A DNA stretch of 42,541 nt, taken from assembly GCF_018860755.1 (NCBI RefSeq), contig NZ_JAHKPW010000021.1:1-42541 (forward strand). Direction: 5' to 3'. Under the pieces are notes generated by a model. That model worked only from the letters and a program-made list of their open reading frames with translations. It searched no databases and had not been told where the DNA came from. This DNA comes from Colwellia sp. D2M02. GTDB lineage: Bacteria; Pseudomonadota; Gammaproteobacteria; Enterobacterales; Alteromonadaceae. The position numbers were made by a program, and so were the translations under genes. Positions 9,587-18,077 of this stretch are shown here, piece after piece. Positions within the stretch are counted from its first letter, which is position 1, and each line of letters begins with the position of its first letter.

Positions 9587-10753
9587 ATGCAACAACCTAT
9601 GGCATTAATTACCCATAACATCCTGATGGACGCACAACACTATAATTACGCTGGCCAAGATCCCTTTGACGGTTTAAACAGTAAATTTTTCACTGTTTTC
9701 CCTAAACTAAAAAAAGGCTTATTTGGCTTAGCGTGGATACAAGTAAATAAACGTTCCGTTGTAAATTTACGCCCACTATTAGCAGTACCTAAAAAACGTA
9801 ACCCTAAGGGTATTGGCTTATTTATTTTAGGATTACTTGAAGATTATCAACGTACGCAAGAGCCACATTATTTAAATGAAGCTGTTAAACTTGGTGATTG
9901 GTTGTTAACTCAACAAAGTGATATATCACTTTGGCAGCATGCTTGCTGGGGGTATCACTTTGACTGGAACGCACGCGCCTTTTTTGTCCCCAAAGGTAAG
10001 CCTAATATTATTACCACCATTTATGTTGCGCAAGCGTTGTACGCGTTAAGTGAAGTAACCAATGAAAATAAATATAAAGAGCCTGCATTAGATGCTGCTC
10101 ATTTCATTGTAAAAACCTTATATTGCGAACATGAAAATAGAACGTTTTTTGCCTATATTCCTGGTGAAACTGCTTTTGTGCATAATGCCAGTTTATGGGG
10201 CGCGGCATGGGTTGGTTTTGTTGGCTCTTTAACGGGTAATACTGAATATAAAAACTTAGCGCTGCGTGTTGCCCACCAATCAGTTAAAGAACAAGCAACT
10301 GATGGCTCTTGGGTGTACGGTGCTAGGCATCATCATCAATTTATTGATGGTTTTCATACTGGCTATAACTTAGAGGCGCTACATATATTAGCTACTGCAT
10401 TACAAACTTCAGCGTTTGATAATGCTATACGACAAGGGTTAGCTTATTATAAAGCGTATTTATTTGAACAAGATGGTACGGCAAAATACTATCATAACAA
10501 TCGCTATCCACTTGATATGCACTGTGTTTCTCAGGCGATATTTACCTTATTAAAGGTAGGGGGTACTCCTGAGGATTTATTATTTACTGAAAAAGTAATT
10601 AATAAAGCAATTAGCACCTTGTTTATGCCTGATAAACAACGCTTTGTTTATCAAAAGCACAAAGGGTTCACCAATAAAATAAACTATATTCGCTGGACAC
10701 AAGCATGGGTGTATTACTCATTCGCTTATTTTAATCGTGTCAGCAAACAGTAA
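9587..10753 (+). CDS. VpsJ-like polysaccharide biosynthesis protein, alpha/alpha toroid
   Basis: A 388-residue soluble protein without a signal peptide. It is rich in helix-pair repeats with Trp/His/Tyr-lined loops (LWQHACWGYHFDWNARAFF, TIYVAQALYALSEV, SLWGAAWVGFVGSL, YGARHHHQFIDGFHTGYNLE, IRWTQAWVYYSF). This is the pattern of six-hairpin (alpha/alpha)6 folds found in glycosidases, lyases and sugar epimerases. It resembles VpsJ of Vibrio polysaccharide clusters, a protein with no firmly assigned reaction that I know of. Possible roles are editing of lipid-linked sugars or epimerization. Conserved acidic residues such as those in DGFHTGYNLE could be catalytic. It follows the GT4 gene after 2 bp. 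It is followed by a 103-bp gap holding a tandem repeat. Confidence 0.7.
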   Translation: MQQPMALITHNILMDAQHYNYAGQDPFDGLNSKFFTVFPKLKKGLFGLAWIQVNKRSVVNLRPLLAVPKKRNPKGIGLFILGLLEDYQRTQEPHYLNEAVKLGDWLLTQQSDISLWQHACWGYHFDWNARAFFVPKGKPNIITTIYVAQALYALSEVTNENKYKEPALDAAHFIVKTLYCEHENRTFFAYIPGETAFVHNASLWGAAWVGFVGSLTGNTEYKNLALRVAHQSVKEQATDGSWVYGARHHHQFIDGFHTGYNLEALHILATALQTSAFDNAIRQGLAYYKAYLFEQDGTAKYYHNNRYPLDMHCVSQAIFTLLKVGGTPEDLLFTEKVINKAISTLFMPDKQRFVYQKHKGFTNKINYIRWTQAWVYYSFAYFNRVSKQ

Positions 10754-10755
10754 AG

Positions 10756-10830
10756 CGCAACTAAATGCAGCTCAACTATGTATAGTTCAACTAAGTATAG
10801 TTCAACTAAGTACAGTTCAACACAGCTAAC
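10756..10830 (+). repeat. Five 15-bp tandem repeat units
   Basis: Five consecutive 15-bp units begin three bases after the stop of the VpsJ-like gene: CGCAACTAAATGCAG, CTCAACTATGTATAG, TTCAACTAAGTATAG, TTCAACTAAGTACAG and TTCAACACAGCTAAC. The middle three are nearly identical and the outer two have diverged. The array occupies most of the gap before the second GT26 gene. Copy number of such arrays can vary by slippage, which would change the leader length of the downstream gene. Confidence 0.85.
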
Positions 10831-10856
10831 ACCGCAAAGAAAAAACAAGGAATATA

Positions 10857-11612
10857 ATGGCTAGAATCACCTTCTTAGGCATACCAATGGACAGCTTAAC
10901 CATGGCAGAGTCTGTGGCTTATATTGAACATAAAGTTCAAAGTAATGCGTTTTTACAGCATGTGGTGGTTAATGTTGCCAAGTTAGTGCATATGCAAAAA
11001 GACCCTAAGCTGACGGAGTCGGTGACAGCCTGTGAAATGATTAATATTGATGGCATGGGCGTAGTGCTAGGCGCTCGTTTTTGTGGTCATCAAGTACCTG
11101 AGCGCGTTGCTGGTGTTGATTTGTTTCATGAGTTACTCATAATGAGCGCCAAACAAGAGTTTCCTGTATTTTTACTCGGCGCTAAAGCTGACGTGGTAGA
11201 GAAAACCGCATCAACAGTAAAGTCCCTCTACCCTAAACTAACAATTGCTGGTTTTCATCATGGTTACTTTTGGGATAACGACGGCGCTGATGAACAGGCT
11301 GTTGTTGAACAAATTAAAGCTTCTGGTGCCAAGTTATTATTTGTTGCTATTACCTCTCCTAAGAAAGAAAACTTCATTAACAAATGGCAAAATCAACTGG
11401 GTGTTAACTTCGTTATGGGCGTAGGCGGTACTTTTGATGTGGTGTCAGGTACAGTAAAGCGCGCACCTAAATGGATGCAAAACTATGGTTTAGAATGGTT
11501 TTATCGTATTATTCAGGAGCCTAGAAGAATGTGGAAGCGCTACTTAGTTACCAATACACAATTCTTATGGTTATTAATCAAAGAAAAGTTTTCGCCTAAA
11601 AAGCACCAATAA
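10857..11612 (+). CDS. WecG/TagA/CpsF family glycosyltransferase (GT26), copy 2
   Basis: A second GT26 enzyme of 251 residues. It shows [54 protein letters not shown] and [20 protein letters not shown]. Compared with the copy at 3677, the VGIGCPKQERWM position reads [14 protein letters not shown], a different active-site neighbourhood, while the C-terminal membrane-binding helix is well kept. It probably acts on a different lipid-linked acceptor. An AAGGAAT stretch lies just upstream of the ATG, a strong ribosome binding site. It follows the tandem-repeat gap and precedes gmd by 29 bp, so it heads the GDP-fucose part of the cluster. Confidence 0.87.
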   Translation: MARITFLGIPMDSLTMAESVAYIEHKVQSNAFLQHVVVNVAKLVHMQKDPKLTESVTACEMINIDGMGVVLGARFCGHQVPERVAGVDLFHELLIMSAKQEFPVFLLGAKADVVEKTASTVKSLYPKLTIAGFHHGYFWDNDGADEQAVVEQIKASGAKLLFVAITSPKKENFINKWQNQLGVNFVMGVGGTFDVVSGTVKRAPKWMQNYGLEWFYRIIQEPRRMWKRYLVTNTQFLWLLIKEKFSPKKHQ

Positions 11613-11641
11613 TAAAATCGCTAAAGCAAGGTAAATACCCG

Positions 11642-12745
11642 ATGAAAAAAGCACTTATCACAGGCGTAACTGGTCAAGACGGCTCATACCTTGCTGAGTT
11701 ATTATTAGAAAAAGGTTATGAAGTACATGGTATTAAACGTCGTTCATCATCATTAAATACCGAACGCATAGATCATATTTATCAAGACATTCATAGCAGT
11801 AACCCTAATTTCTTTCTTCATTATGGTGACTTAACAGACACTTCAAATTTAACACAAATTCTGGCTAAAGTAGCGCCCGATGAAGTTTATAACCTTGCAG
11901 CACAAAGCCATGTAGCGGTCTCATTTGAGTGCCCAGAATATACCTCAGAAGTTGATGGCTTAGGTACATTACGATTGCTAGAAGCGATACGATTTTTAGG
12001 TATGGAAAAAAAGGTACGCTTTTTTCAAGCTTCAACATCGGAGCTTTACGGTAAAGTTACGCAAAGCCCACAAACTGAAACCACCCCTTTTCACCCTCGC
12101 TCACCATATGGTGTTGCTAAAATGTACGCTTATTGGATTGTGGTTAACTATCGTGAAGCTTATGGGTTACATGCAAGCAATGGTATTTTGTTTAACCATG
12201 AATCTCCACGTCGTGGTGAAACCTTTGTTACCCGTAAAATAACTCGCGCCCTTGCTAACATCGCCCAAGGTTTAGATAAGTGTTTATATTTAGGTAATTT
12301 AGATGCGTTACGAGATTGGGGACATGCCCAAGATTACGTAAAAGCACAATGGTTAATGTTACAACAAGAGCAAGCAGATGATTATGTTATTGCCACAGGT
12401 AAACAACACTCTGTCCGTCAGTTTGTAGAGCTTGCTGCTCAAAAACTTGGGGTAACTATAACTTGGCAAGGTCAAGGTATTAATGAGCAAGGCATTGTTA
12501 GCGCAATTTCTGGCGATGAATGTCCTCATATAAAATGCGGTGACGTTATCGTTAAAATTGATGAGAAATATTTCAGACCCGCCGAGGTCGACAGTTTATT
12601 AGGCGATGCCAGTAAGGCCCAGAAAAGCCTCGGTTGGCGAGCCGAAAAAGACTTTACCACTTTAGTTAATGACATGTTGCAACACGATTTGCGTATAGCC
12701 AAAAAGAATGCATTATTAAAGTCTCATGGTTATGATGTTAACTAA
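11642..12745 (+). CDS. gmd: GDP-mannose 4,6-dehydratase
   Basis: Converts GDP-D-mannose to GDP-4-keto-6-deoxy-D-mannose, the first step to GDP-L-fucose, in the cytoplasm. This is an extended short-chain dehydrogenase with the NADP-binding [20 protein letters not shown] at the N-terminus, then [14 protein letters not shown], the STSELYG segment, and the catalytic pair Y156-x3-K160 in [10 protein letters not shown]. The substrate-binding [16 protein letters not shown] and [10 protein letters not shown] are intact. The 367-residue length matches the family. The following gene, fcl, supplies the next two steps. No GDP-mannose-forming enzymes (ManB/ManC) are in this window, so the precursor must come from elsewhere. 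Confidence 0.97.
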   Translation: MKKALITGVTGQDGSYLAELLLEKGYEVHGIKRRSSSLNTERIDHIYQDIHSSNPNFFLHYGDLTDTSNLTQILAKVAPDEVYNLAAQSHVAVSFECPEYTSEVDGLGTLRLLEAIRFLGMEKKVRFFQASTSELYGKVTQSPQTETTPFHPRSPYGVAKMYAYWIVVNYREAYGLHASNGILFNHESPRRGETFVTRKITRALANIAQGLDKCLYLGNLDALRDWGHAQDYVKAQWLMLQQEQADDYVIATGKQHSVRQFVELAAQKLGVTITWQGQGINEQGIVSAISGDECPHIKCGDVIVKIDEKYFRPAEVDSLLGDASKAQKSLGWRAEKDFTTLVNDMLQHDLRIAKKNALLKSHGYDVN

Positions 12746-12784
12746 TCAGTTTCAGCAAGCTCATAATAGCGCGGTAATAAGTAA

Positions 12785-13750
12785 ATGAAGAAAACACGTG
12801 TATTTGTTGCTGGTCATCAAGGTATGGTTGGCTCCGCATTAGTTAAGTTGCTAGCTTCTCGCTCTGATTTAGAGTTAGTTGTACGATCGCGTGCCGAGCT
12901 TGATTTATCAAACCAACAACTGGTCAGTGAGTTTTTTCAAGAGAACGCAATAGCACAAGTATACTTGGCTGCAGCTAAGGTCGGAGGAATACAGGCAAAT
13001 AGCAGCTACCCTGCTGATTTTATTTATGAAAATTTAATGATTCAGTGTAATGTTATCCACGCTGCTCACGTAGCAAATATCAATCAATTATTATTTTTGG
13101 GATCATCGTGCATCTACCCGAAAATCACTGAACAACCTATTAGTGAGTCGGCATTATTAACCGGGGAGCTAGAGCCAACTAATGAGCCTTACGCTATTGC
13201 AAAAATTGCCGGTATTAAAGTGTGTGAAGCATACAACCGTCAATATGCCCGACAATATCGCTCAATTATGCCAACAAACCTTTATGGTGAAAATGATAAC
13301 TTCCACCCAACTAACAGCCATGTTATTCCAGCATTGATCGCACGTTTTCATCAGGCTAAAGTGAGTAACGCTTCAACAATCAGTATTTGGGGCAGTGGCA
13401 ATGCACAGCGAGAGTTTTTACACGTTAATGATTTAGCCGCTGCTGCTATTCATATGATGGAATTACCAGAGCAAACCTATAAAGCACACACTCAACCCAC
13501 CGTAAGTCACCTTAATATTGGCACAGGAAAAGATTGCACTATAAAAGAGTTAGCGCAAACACTTGCGAGTATTATTGGTTATCAAGGTGAGATAGTTTTT
13601 GATCAGTCTAAACCTGATGGCACACCAAAAAAGTGCTTAAATGTATCGCGTATCCATGCATTGGGTTGGCAGCATAAAATTTCTCTTGAACAGGGTTTAG
13701 CAGATACTTATCAATGGTATTTGAATCAAGAGACCTTACGTCACAGCTAA
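12785..13750 (+). CDS. fcl: GDP-L-fucose synthase
   Basis: Catalyses the NADPH-dependent 3,5-epimerization and 4-reduction that turn the Gmd product into GDP-L-fucose. Motifs are [16 protein letters not shown] (the Rossmann glycine motif), [23 protein letters not shown] and the catalytic Y136-x3-K140 in [17 protein letters not shown]. They are followed by [20 protein letters not shown] and [10 protein letters not shown]. The 321-residue length is normal. It lies 39 bp after gmd in the same orientation. Together they show that the polymer, or another surface glycan, contains L-fucose or a sugar derived from the same intermediate. No obvious GT10 or GT11 fucosyltransferase is seen, so one of the GT4, GT2 or GT26 enzymes may transfer it. 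Confidence 0.96.
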   Translation: MKKTRVFVAGHQGMVGSALVKLLASRSDLELVVRSRAELDLSNQQLVSEFFQENAIAQVYLAAAKVGGIQANSSYPADFIYENLMIQCNVIHAAHVANINQLLFLGSSCIYPKITEQPISESALLTGELEPTNEPYAIAKIAGIKVCEAYNRQYARQYRSIMPTNLYGENDNFHPTNSHVIPALIARFHQAKVSNASTISIWGSGNAQREFLHVNDLAAAAIHMMELPEQTYKAHTQPTVSHLNIGTGKDCTIKELAQTLASIIGYQGEIVFDQSKPDGTPKKCLNVSRIHALGWQHKISLEQGLADTYQWYLNQETLRHS

Positions 13751-13830
13751 TCGTTTGAACGGGTTCATTTGGGTGTAACTATTTAACTCACTTAAGGACA
13801 ACAACCTAGACCAAAACTAAGGTTTTTCAT

Positions 13831-14529
13831 GTGAACTTATTACCAACAGCACTAAAACATAAGTTGTTTTCATGGGTTGCTAGCAGCCCTACTTTACTTA
13901 ATATTTATTACGGGCAACGCCAGAAGTTTAAAGGGCTATTAGTAAATTCATCAACAGATATTGTTATTGAGGGATTTCCGCGTAGCGCCAATACTTTTGC
14001 GGTCATTGCTTTTAAACAAGCGCAAGTAAAAGAATACCAAGTAGCGCATCACTTACATGCTGAAGCACAGCTTAAGCTGGCCGTAAAATACAACACCCCC
14101 GCTATTGTTGTACTGCGTGAGCCAATATCGGCAATCAGCTCGTTACTAGTGCGTGATTCAAACTATAACGCTACTCAGGCTTTACAACGCTACATTGATT
14201 TTTATACCGTGGTTAAAGCGCTGAAAGCTCAGCTCGTTATTGCTGAGTTTAATGAAGTTACTCAAAATATGGGTGCTATTATTAAGCGCTGCAATACTCA
14301 GTTTTCTCGAAATTTTTTAAGCTTTGATCATACCAGTGCCAATACTCAAAATGTATTTGACGAAATAAAAGCAATTAATCAAAGAAAAGAACAAGGTAAA
14401 CCATCAATGATAGCGATGCCAAACAAGGAAAAAGAACATCGCCAAATAGAATATTTATCTGAAATAAACAATCATCCACTATTCACAACAGCCAATAATT
14501 TATATATTTCATTGAAAATCACTCCATAG
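13831..14529 (+). CDS. Small sulfotransferase-fold protein
   Basis: A 232-residue protein with the two P-loop landmarks of PAPS-dependent sulfotransferases. DIVIEGFPRSANTFAVIAF at about residues 42-60 is the phosphosulfate loop, and TPAIVVLREPISAISSLLVR at about 90-109 carries the 3'-phosphate-binding Arg and Ser. It is short for the family and lacks an evident third conserved segment. It could be a minimal carbohydrate sulfotransferase or a non-catalytic relative. The start is GTG with TAAGG 8 bp upstream. The overlapping ATG (CATGTGA) stops at once. As the second sulfotransferase-like gene of the cluster, right after the fucose genes, it supports sulfation of the polymer. It faces the convergent initiating transferase gene. 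Confidence 0.72.
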   Translation: MNLLPTALKHKLFSWVASSPTLLNIYYGQRQKFKGLLVNSSTDIVIEGFPRSANTFAVIAFKQAQVKEYQVAHHLHAEAQLKLAVKYNTPAIVVLREPISAISSLLVRDSNYNATQALQRYIDFYTVVKALKAQLVIAEFNEVTQNMGAIIKRCNTQFSRNFLSFDHTSANTQNVFDEIKAINQRKEQGKPSMIAMPNKEKEHRQIEYLSEINNHPLFTTANNLYISLKITP

Positions 14530-14581
14530 CGACACAGCTAAAGCTATTGAGGTTATGCAGAAAATAGTTAAACGCTATTAA

Positions 14582-14610
14582 CTATTAATATGCAGTTCTA
14601 TTAATATGCA
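14582..14610 (+). repeat. 13-bp direct repeat between convergent genes
   Basis: CTATTAATATGCA occurs at 14582-14594 and again at 14598-14610, a 16-bp period, with a partial third copy (TTTTATTAATAA) following. The second copy covers the stop codon of the minus-strand transferase gene. No GC-rich terminator stem is visible in this 71-bp convergent gap. Confidence 0.6.
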
Positions 14611-16004
14611 TTTTTATTAATAAACCCTTTGAATATTGTTAGCAATATAATTTTCAAATCAAATAATAATGACCAGCGATGAATATATTTTAAATCAAAC
14701 TCAATACGCCTTTCCATTTTATCTAAGGTATCTGTTTCACCGCGCCAGCCATTAATTTGTGCCCAACCAGTAATACCTGGTTTTGCTTTATGACGCAGCA
14801 TGTAGCCGTCAATGAGCTTACGATACTCTTCATTATGCTGTACTGCGTGCGGCCTTGGGCCAACAATAGACATATTACCTTGTAATACGTTAATAAATTG
14901 CGGTAATTCATCAAGTGAAGTCCTTCGCAAGAAAGAACCAAGTGGCGTTATTCTGGCGTCAAAACGAGTGGCTTGAACCACATCATCAACCTTTTTATTA
15001 ACTAAAGTCATCGAGCGGAATTTATAAATACAAATCTCTTTACCATCGAGGCCATAACGCTTTTGTTTAAAAATAATAGGACCTTTAGAGGTAAGTTTTA
15101 CGGCCAGTCCAATAAATAACATAGGCACAGAAATAATAGCGAGAATAATAGAAGCTAATACCAAGTCTTCAATACGTTTTACAGCTCTATTAAAGCCATT
15201 GAAAGGCGAATCAAAAATACTTAATGTTTGCATGTTACCTACATTTTGCCAGCGCGCATGCAATAAATTAAAAATGAAGAAGTCAGGAATAATATGAACT
15301 GTCGCGGTGGTGTCACTACATTGATTTAATATATCAGTAATACGCGCCTCTGCTTTCATTGGCATAGCAATGTAAACATGGCTAATTTCAGGGTTAGCTT
15401 TTACCAATGCAACCCCTTCAGCAACAGTGCCTTTAACCTCGTAACCTTCCATATCAGGTAAGCGTTCTGCCGGCCTATCCTCATAAAAACCATATAGTTT
15501 TAAGCCATGTTGTGGGTTTTGGTTAATTTGAGCCGCAAGGTTTAAGCCTGTTGGGGTCGCACCAATAATAATGACTGATTTAGCATTTAGACCTGACTTA
15601 CGAAAATGAACGAGTAATGCTCTAAATAGAACACGCCATGCACAAAGTCCGAATAAAGTTGCAACTAACCAAATCCCCATAGCGACACGAGAATAGTTAG
15701 CGCCTGTTTTAGTAAAGTAAGCCAGTATCATTAAAACAAGGCAACAACTAACCCATACTAAAGAGGTATAACTCAATAAAGCAAAAGTGGTTGATGTACG
15801 CCAAGAACGGTACAGTTCAAACGTCTGAGATAAAAATAAAAAGCAGCTTAAGCTAATTAATAACACCAAGTAATAATGGGTGTCTAATTCAACACCATAA
15901 CTATAAGTGGCAATAAAAAACACCATACTAATGAGTAATAAATCAACAATACGATAGAACGTTGAAAAACTACTTTGAATACTACTTATTAGACCACTAG
16001 ACAT
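14601..16004 (-). CDS. Undecaprenyl-phosphate hexose-1-phosphate transferase (WcaJ/VpsL type)
   Basis: This enzyme starts EPS assembly by moving a hexose-1-phosphate, typically glucose-1-phosphate from UDP-glucose, to undecaprenyl phosphate. The N-terminal half has about four membrane helices and a Rossmann-like CoA-binding segment (SVIIIGATPTGLNLAAQI). A further hydrophobic helix at about residues 278-300 precedes the catalytic domain. There the signature runs KRYGLDGKEICIYKFRSM, RRTSLDELPQFINVLQGNMS with the Asp-Glu pair, IVGPRPHAV and KPGITGWAQINGWRGET. The 467-residue length fits the WcaJ family. It is transcribed away from the export operon, sharing a 195-bp promoter region that holds a large palindrome. 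The sugar is assumed to be glucose from family membership. Confidence 0.92.
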   Translation of the reverse strand: MSSGLISSIQSSFSTFYRIVDLLLISMVFFIATYSYGVELDTHYYLVLLISLSCFLFLSQTFELYRSWRTSTTFALLSYTSLVWVSCCLVLMILAYFTKTGANYSRVAMGIWLVATLFGLCAWRVLFRALLVHFRKSGLNAKSVIIIGATPTGLNLAAQINQNPQHGLKLYGFYEDRPAERLPDMEGYEVKGTVAEGVALVKANPEISHVYIAMPMKAEARITDILNQCSDTTATVHIIPDFFIFNLLHARWQNVGNMQTLSIFDSPFNGFNRAVKRIEDLVLASIILAIISVPMLFIGLAVKLTSKGPIIFKQKRYGLDGKEICIYKFRSMTLVNKKVDDVVQATRFDARITPLGSFLRRTSLDELPQFINVLQGNMSIVGPRPHAVQHNEEYRKLIDGYMLRHKAKPGITGWAQINGWRGETDTLDKMERRIEFDLKYIHRWSLLFDLKIILLTIFKGFINKNAY

Positions 16005-16094
16005 TTGAAATACTTATTCCTTAACATTACTAACCGCAGTTTAACGCCTAACAACAATTACACAACGAAAATGCTTGAATTAATAAAGATAAAC

Positions 16095-16150
16095 TAACAA
16101 TAAATATCATATGCAACTATACCTATAGCTGTATATGTTATTTATTGTTA
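16095..16150. promoter_or_regulatory. 56-bp near-perfect palindrome in divergent EPS promoter region
   Basis: Left arm 16095-16121 and right arm 16124-16150 are inverted copies matching at 24 of 27 positions around a central CC. The left arm starts TAACAATAAATA and ends CTATA. The right arm starts TATAG and ends TATTTATTGTTA. It lies midway between the initiating transferase (minus strand) and the beta-barrel gene (plus strand). A dyad of this size suggests a binding site for a dimeric or tetrameric activator or repressor controlling both directions. A cruciform-forming element is the alternative. Confidence 0.75.
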
Positions 16151-16199
16151 TTATTGAGTTAACATAAAAATAATAATTAGAGTTTTCAAGGTATATTTC

Positions 16200-17501
16200 A
16201 TGAATATTGCTAAAATCATTTTACTTTTAGGGGTTGCTTTTCCTCTATCATCTTACGGTTCCTCTTATAACATAGACAGTGAACGTAATGATCAAGCAAT
16301 TCCTGTTGGTGGCTTTTTATTAACCCCCCTAGTGAAATTTAAACAAGGTTACGATGATAACGTTACCAGTGCTAAAGTAGACCCTATTAGCTCATGGATC
16401 ACTATTTTTCAGCCAAGCTTAAAGGCAACCACTGAATTTGGTGAGTTTGGTAAGCACAATTTTGAAATGGACTGGGTATTTACCCACGGTGCTTATCATG
16501 CCAGTCGTGAAGATAGCTATAACGACCATGATGTTTCTGGCAAGCTCAATTATGAATTGGCTGAAAAACACCGTTTAATGGCTCAGGGTGGTTATATTCA
16601 AGCCCATGAAGAGCGTGGTAGTCGCTTCTCACTTGGTGCTGGAACACAATTAGCTGAGCCTGATACTTATGAACAACTGTACGGCGGTGTTCAATACACT
16701 TATGGCGCGCCAACCGCTGATGCAAGAGTAGAGTTAGAGCTTGGTTATTTAGGTAATGACTATGACAGTCGCTTTATTGATATCCCAAACAGCACTCCTT
16801 TTGATACTACCGCAGCCCGTGATCGTAATACCATAAAATACGGTGGTACCGCTTATTATAAAATTGGCGCAGCAACAGACCTTACCTTTGAATTATGGAA
16901 TAGTGATATTTCTTATGACTACACTCCTCGACCAGAAGACTTATTAGATAGTACTGAAAATCGCATTATGGTTGGTGCTAAATGGGAAGCGACAGCATTA
17001 ACAACAGGCTTTGCTAAAATAGGTTACATTAAAAAAGACTTTGATCTTGAAACACGTAATACCTTCGACACCCCTGTATGGGAAGTTGAAGTATTATGGG
17101 AGCCTAAAACCTATTCAAAAGTAAAATTTACTACCGGACAAACGGCTGATGAAACCAATGGCGAAGGCTTTTTCTTTAGCGATACCATAAGCCCAGTAAA
17201 AGCAAATGTTGTAGAGAACACCCAATACGCTGTGGAGTGGACTCATCAATGGCTTGAACGTTTAACAAGTAAGTTAGGTTACGCAATTAGCCAAGATGAA
17301 TACTTTGGCACCGACAATAATACTGAATATAAAGTACGTAAAGATGATAATACTGCAATAACAGCAGCTGTATTTTATGATATGAATTATTGGCTAAGCT
17401 TTTCATTAGACTATCGTTATACCGAGCGCGATAGTACTCGAGATAACTTTGTTTATGATAGACAGTTTATTAACCTAGGTGCCCGTATAGCTCTGTTTTA
17501 A
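16200..17501 (+). CDS. Outer-membrane beta-barrel protein of EPS export (BBP2/VpsM-like)
   Basis: The 433-residue protein starts with a signal peptide (IAKIILLLGVAFPLSSYGS). Alternating aromatic/hydrophobic beta-strands then run to a terminal FINLGARIALF, the usual outer-membrane C-terminus ending in Phe. Strand patterns such as ELELGYLGNDYDSRF, TDLTFELWNSDISYDY and WLSFSLDYRYTERDSTRD indicate a barrel of about 16-18 strands. It matches the beta-barrel porin type placed in VpsM positions of EPS loci. It is followed 14 bp later by a Wza-like protein too short to span the outer membrane. The pair probably forms the export pore together, as described for two-part barrel/OPX systems in other bacteria. 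AAGG lies about 8 bp upstream of the ATG. Confidence 0.8.
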   Translation: MNIAKIILLLGVAFPLSSYGSSYNIDSERNDQAIPVGGFLLTPLVKFKQGYDDNVTSAKVDPISSWITIFQPSLKATTEFGEFGKHNFEMDWVFTHGAYHASREDSYNDHDVSGKLNYELAEKHRLMAQGGYIQAHEERGSRFSLGAGTQLAEPDTYEQLYGGVQYTYGAPTADARVELELGYLGNDYDSRFIDIPNSTPFDTTAARDRNTIKYGGTAYYKIGAATDLTFELWNSDISYDYTPRPEDLLDSTENRIMVGAKWEATALTTGFAKIGYIKKDFDLETRNTFDTPVWEVEVLWEPKTYSKVKFTTGQTADETNGEGFFFSDTISPVKANVVENTQYAVEWTHQWLERLTSKLGYAISQDEYFGTDNNTEYKVRKDDNTAITAAVFYDMNYWLSFSLDYRYTERDSTRDNFVYDRQFINLGARIALF

Positions 17502-17515
17502 GGTATTGCATCATC

Positions 17516-18064
17516 ATGAAAACAACAACAGTTAACACGCTTGCTCAACATATTATTTGGCTATGCTTACTTGTCTTTAGCTTTTCATCGATAGCTCATG
17601 CTAGCGACAATTATAAACTAGGCTCTGGTGATACCATAAAAATCACCGTCTTTGGTCAAGAAGATCTGTCTCTTGAGGTACTCTTGAATGATAGTGGCAA
17701 AGTCGATTACCCATTTTTAGGCCAGTTACAAGCAACGGGAAAAACCCTGACACAATTTCAACAGCAAATTTACACAGGGTTAAAAGGCGATTATTTAATA
17801 AACCCTAACGTTTCTGTGAGTATTGTTGAGTACAGACCTTTTTTTATTGACGGTGAAGTTAATAAACCAGGCGGCTACCCTTTTCAACCTGGGCTAAGTG
17901 TAAACAAAGCGGCAGCGTTAGCTGGTGGTTATACCGAAAGAGCATCTTTAACTAAAATATTTATCATTCGCAGTAACGATCCTGAGCAAAAATCGGTTAA
18001 TGTGCATGCAAACACTTCTGTTATGCCTGGCGATATAATCACTGTCAAACAAAGTTACTTCTAA
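17516..18064 (+). CDS. Short Wza-like polysaccharide export protein (OPX, VpsN-like)
   Basis: A 182-residue periplasmic protein. The signal peptide ends near SSIAHAS, with no lipobox Cys at the cleavage point. The poly-export domain begins YKLGSGDTIKITVFGQEDLS and continues through VDYPFLGQLQATGKTL and YLINPNVSVSIVEYRPFFIDGEV. One SLBB domain follows (GEVNKPGGYPFQPGLSVNKAAALAGG). Full Wza is about twice this length and ends in a membrane-spanning helix. Here the protein stops after the SLBB domain at VKQSYF, so it lacks that outer-membrane segment. The adjacent barrel protein probably supplies the pore. It lies 14 bp after the barrel gene and 13 bp before the kinase gene. Confidence 0.9.
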   Translation: MKTTTVNTLAQHIIWLCLLVFSFSSIAHASDNYKLGSGDTIKITVFGQEDLSLEVLLNDSGKVDYPFLGQLQATGKTLTQFQQQIYTGLKGDYLINPNVSVSIVEYRPFFIDGEVNKPGGYPFQPGLSVNKAAALAGGYTERASLTKIFIIRSNDPEQKSVNVHANTSVMPGDIITVKQSYF

Positions 18065-18077
18065 GAGTGCCGTTATA

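Noticed and set aside
10756..10830. CRISPR array
   Set aside because: The units are contiguous 15-bp tandem repeats without spacers, and no cas genes are in the window.
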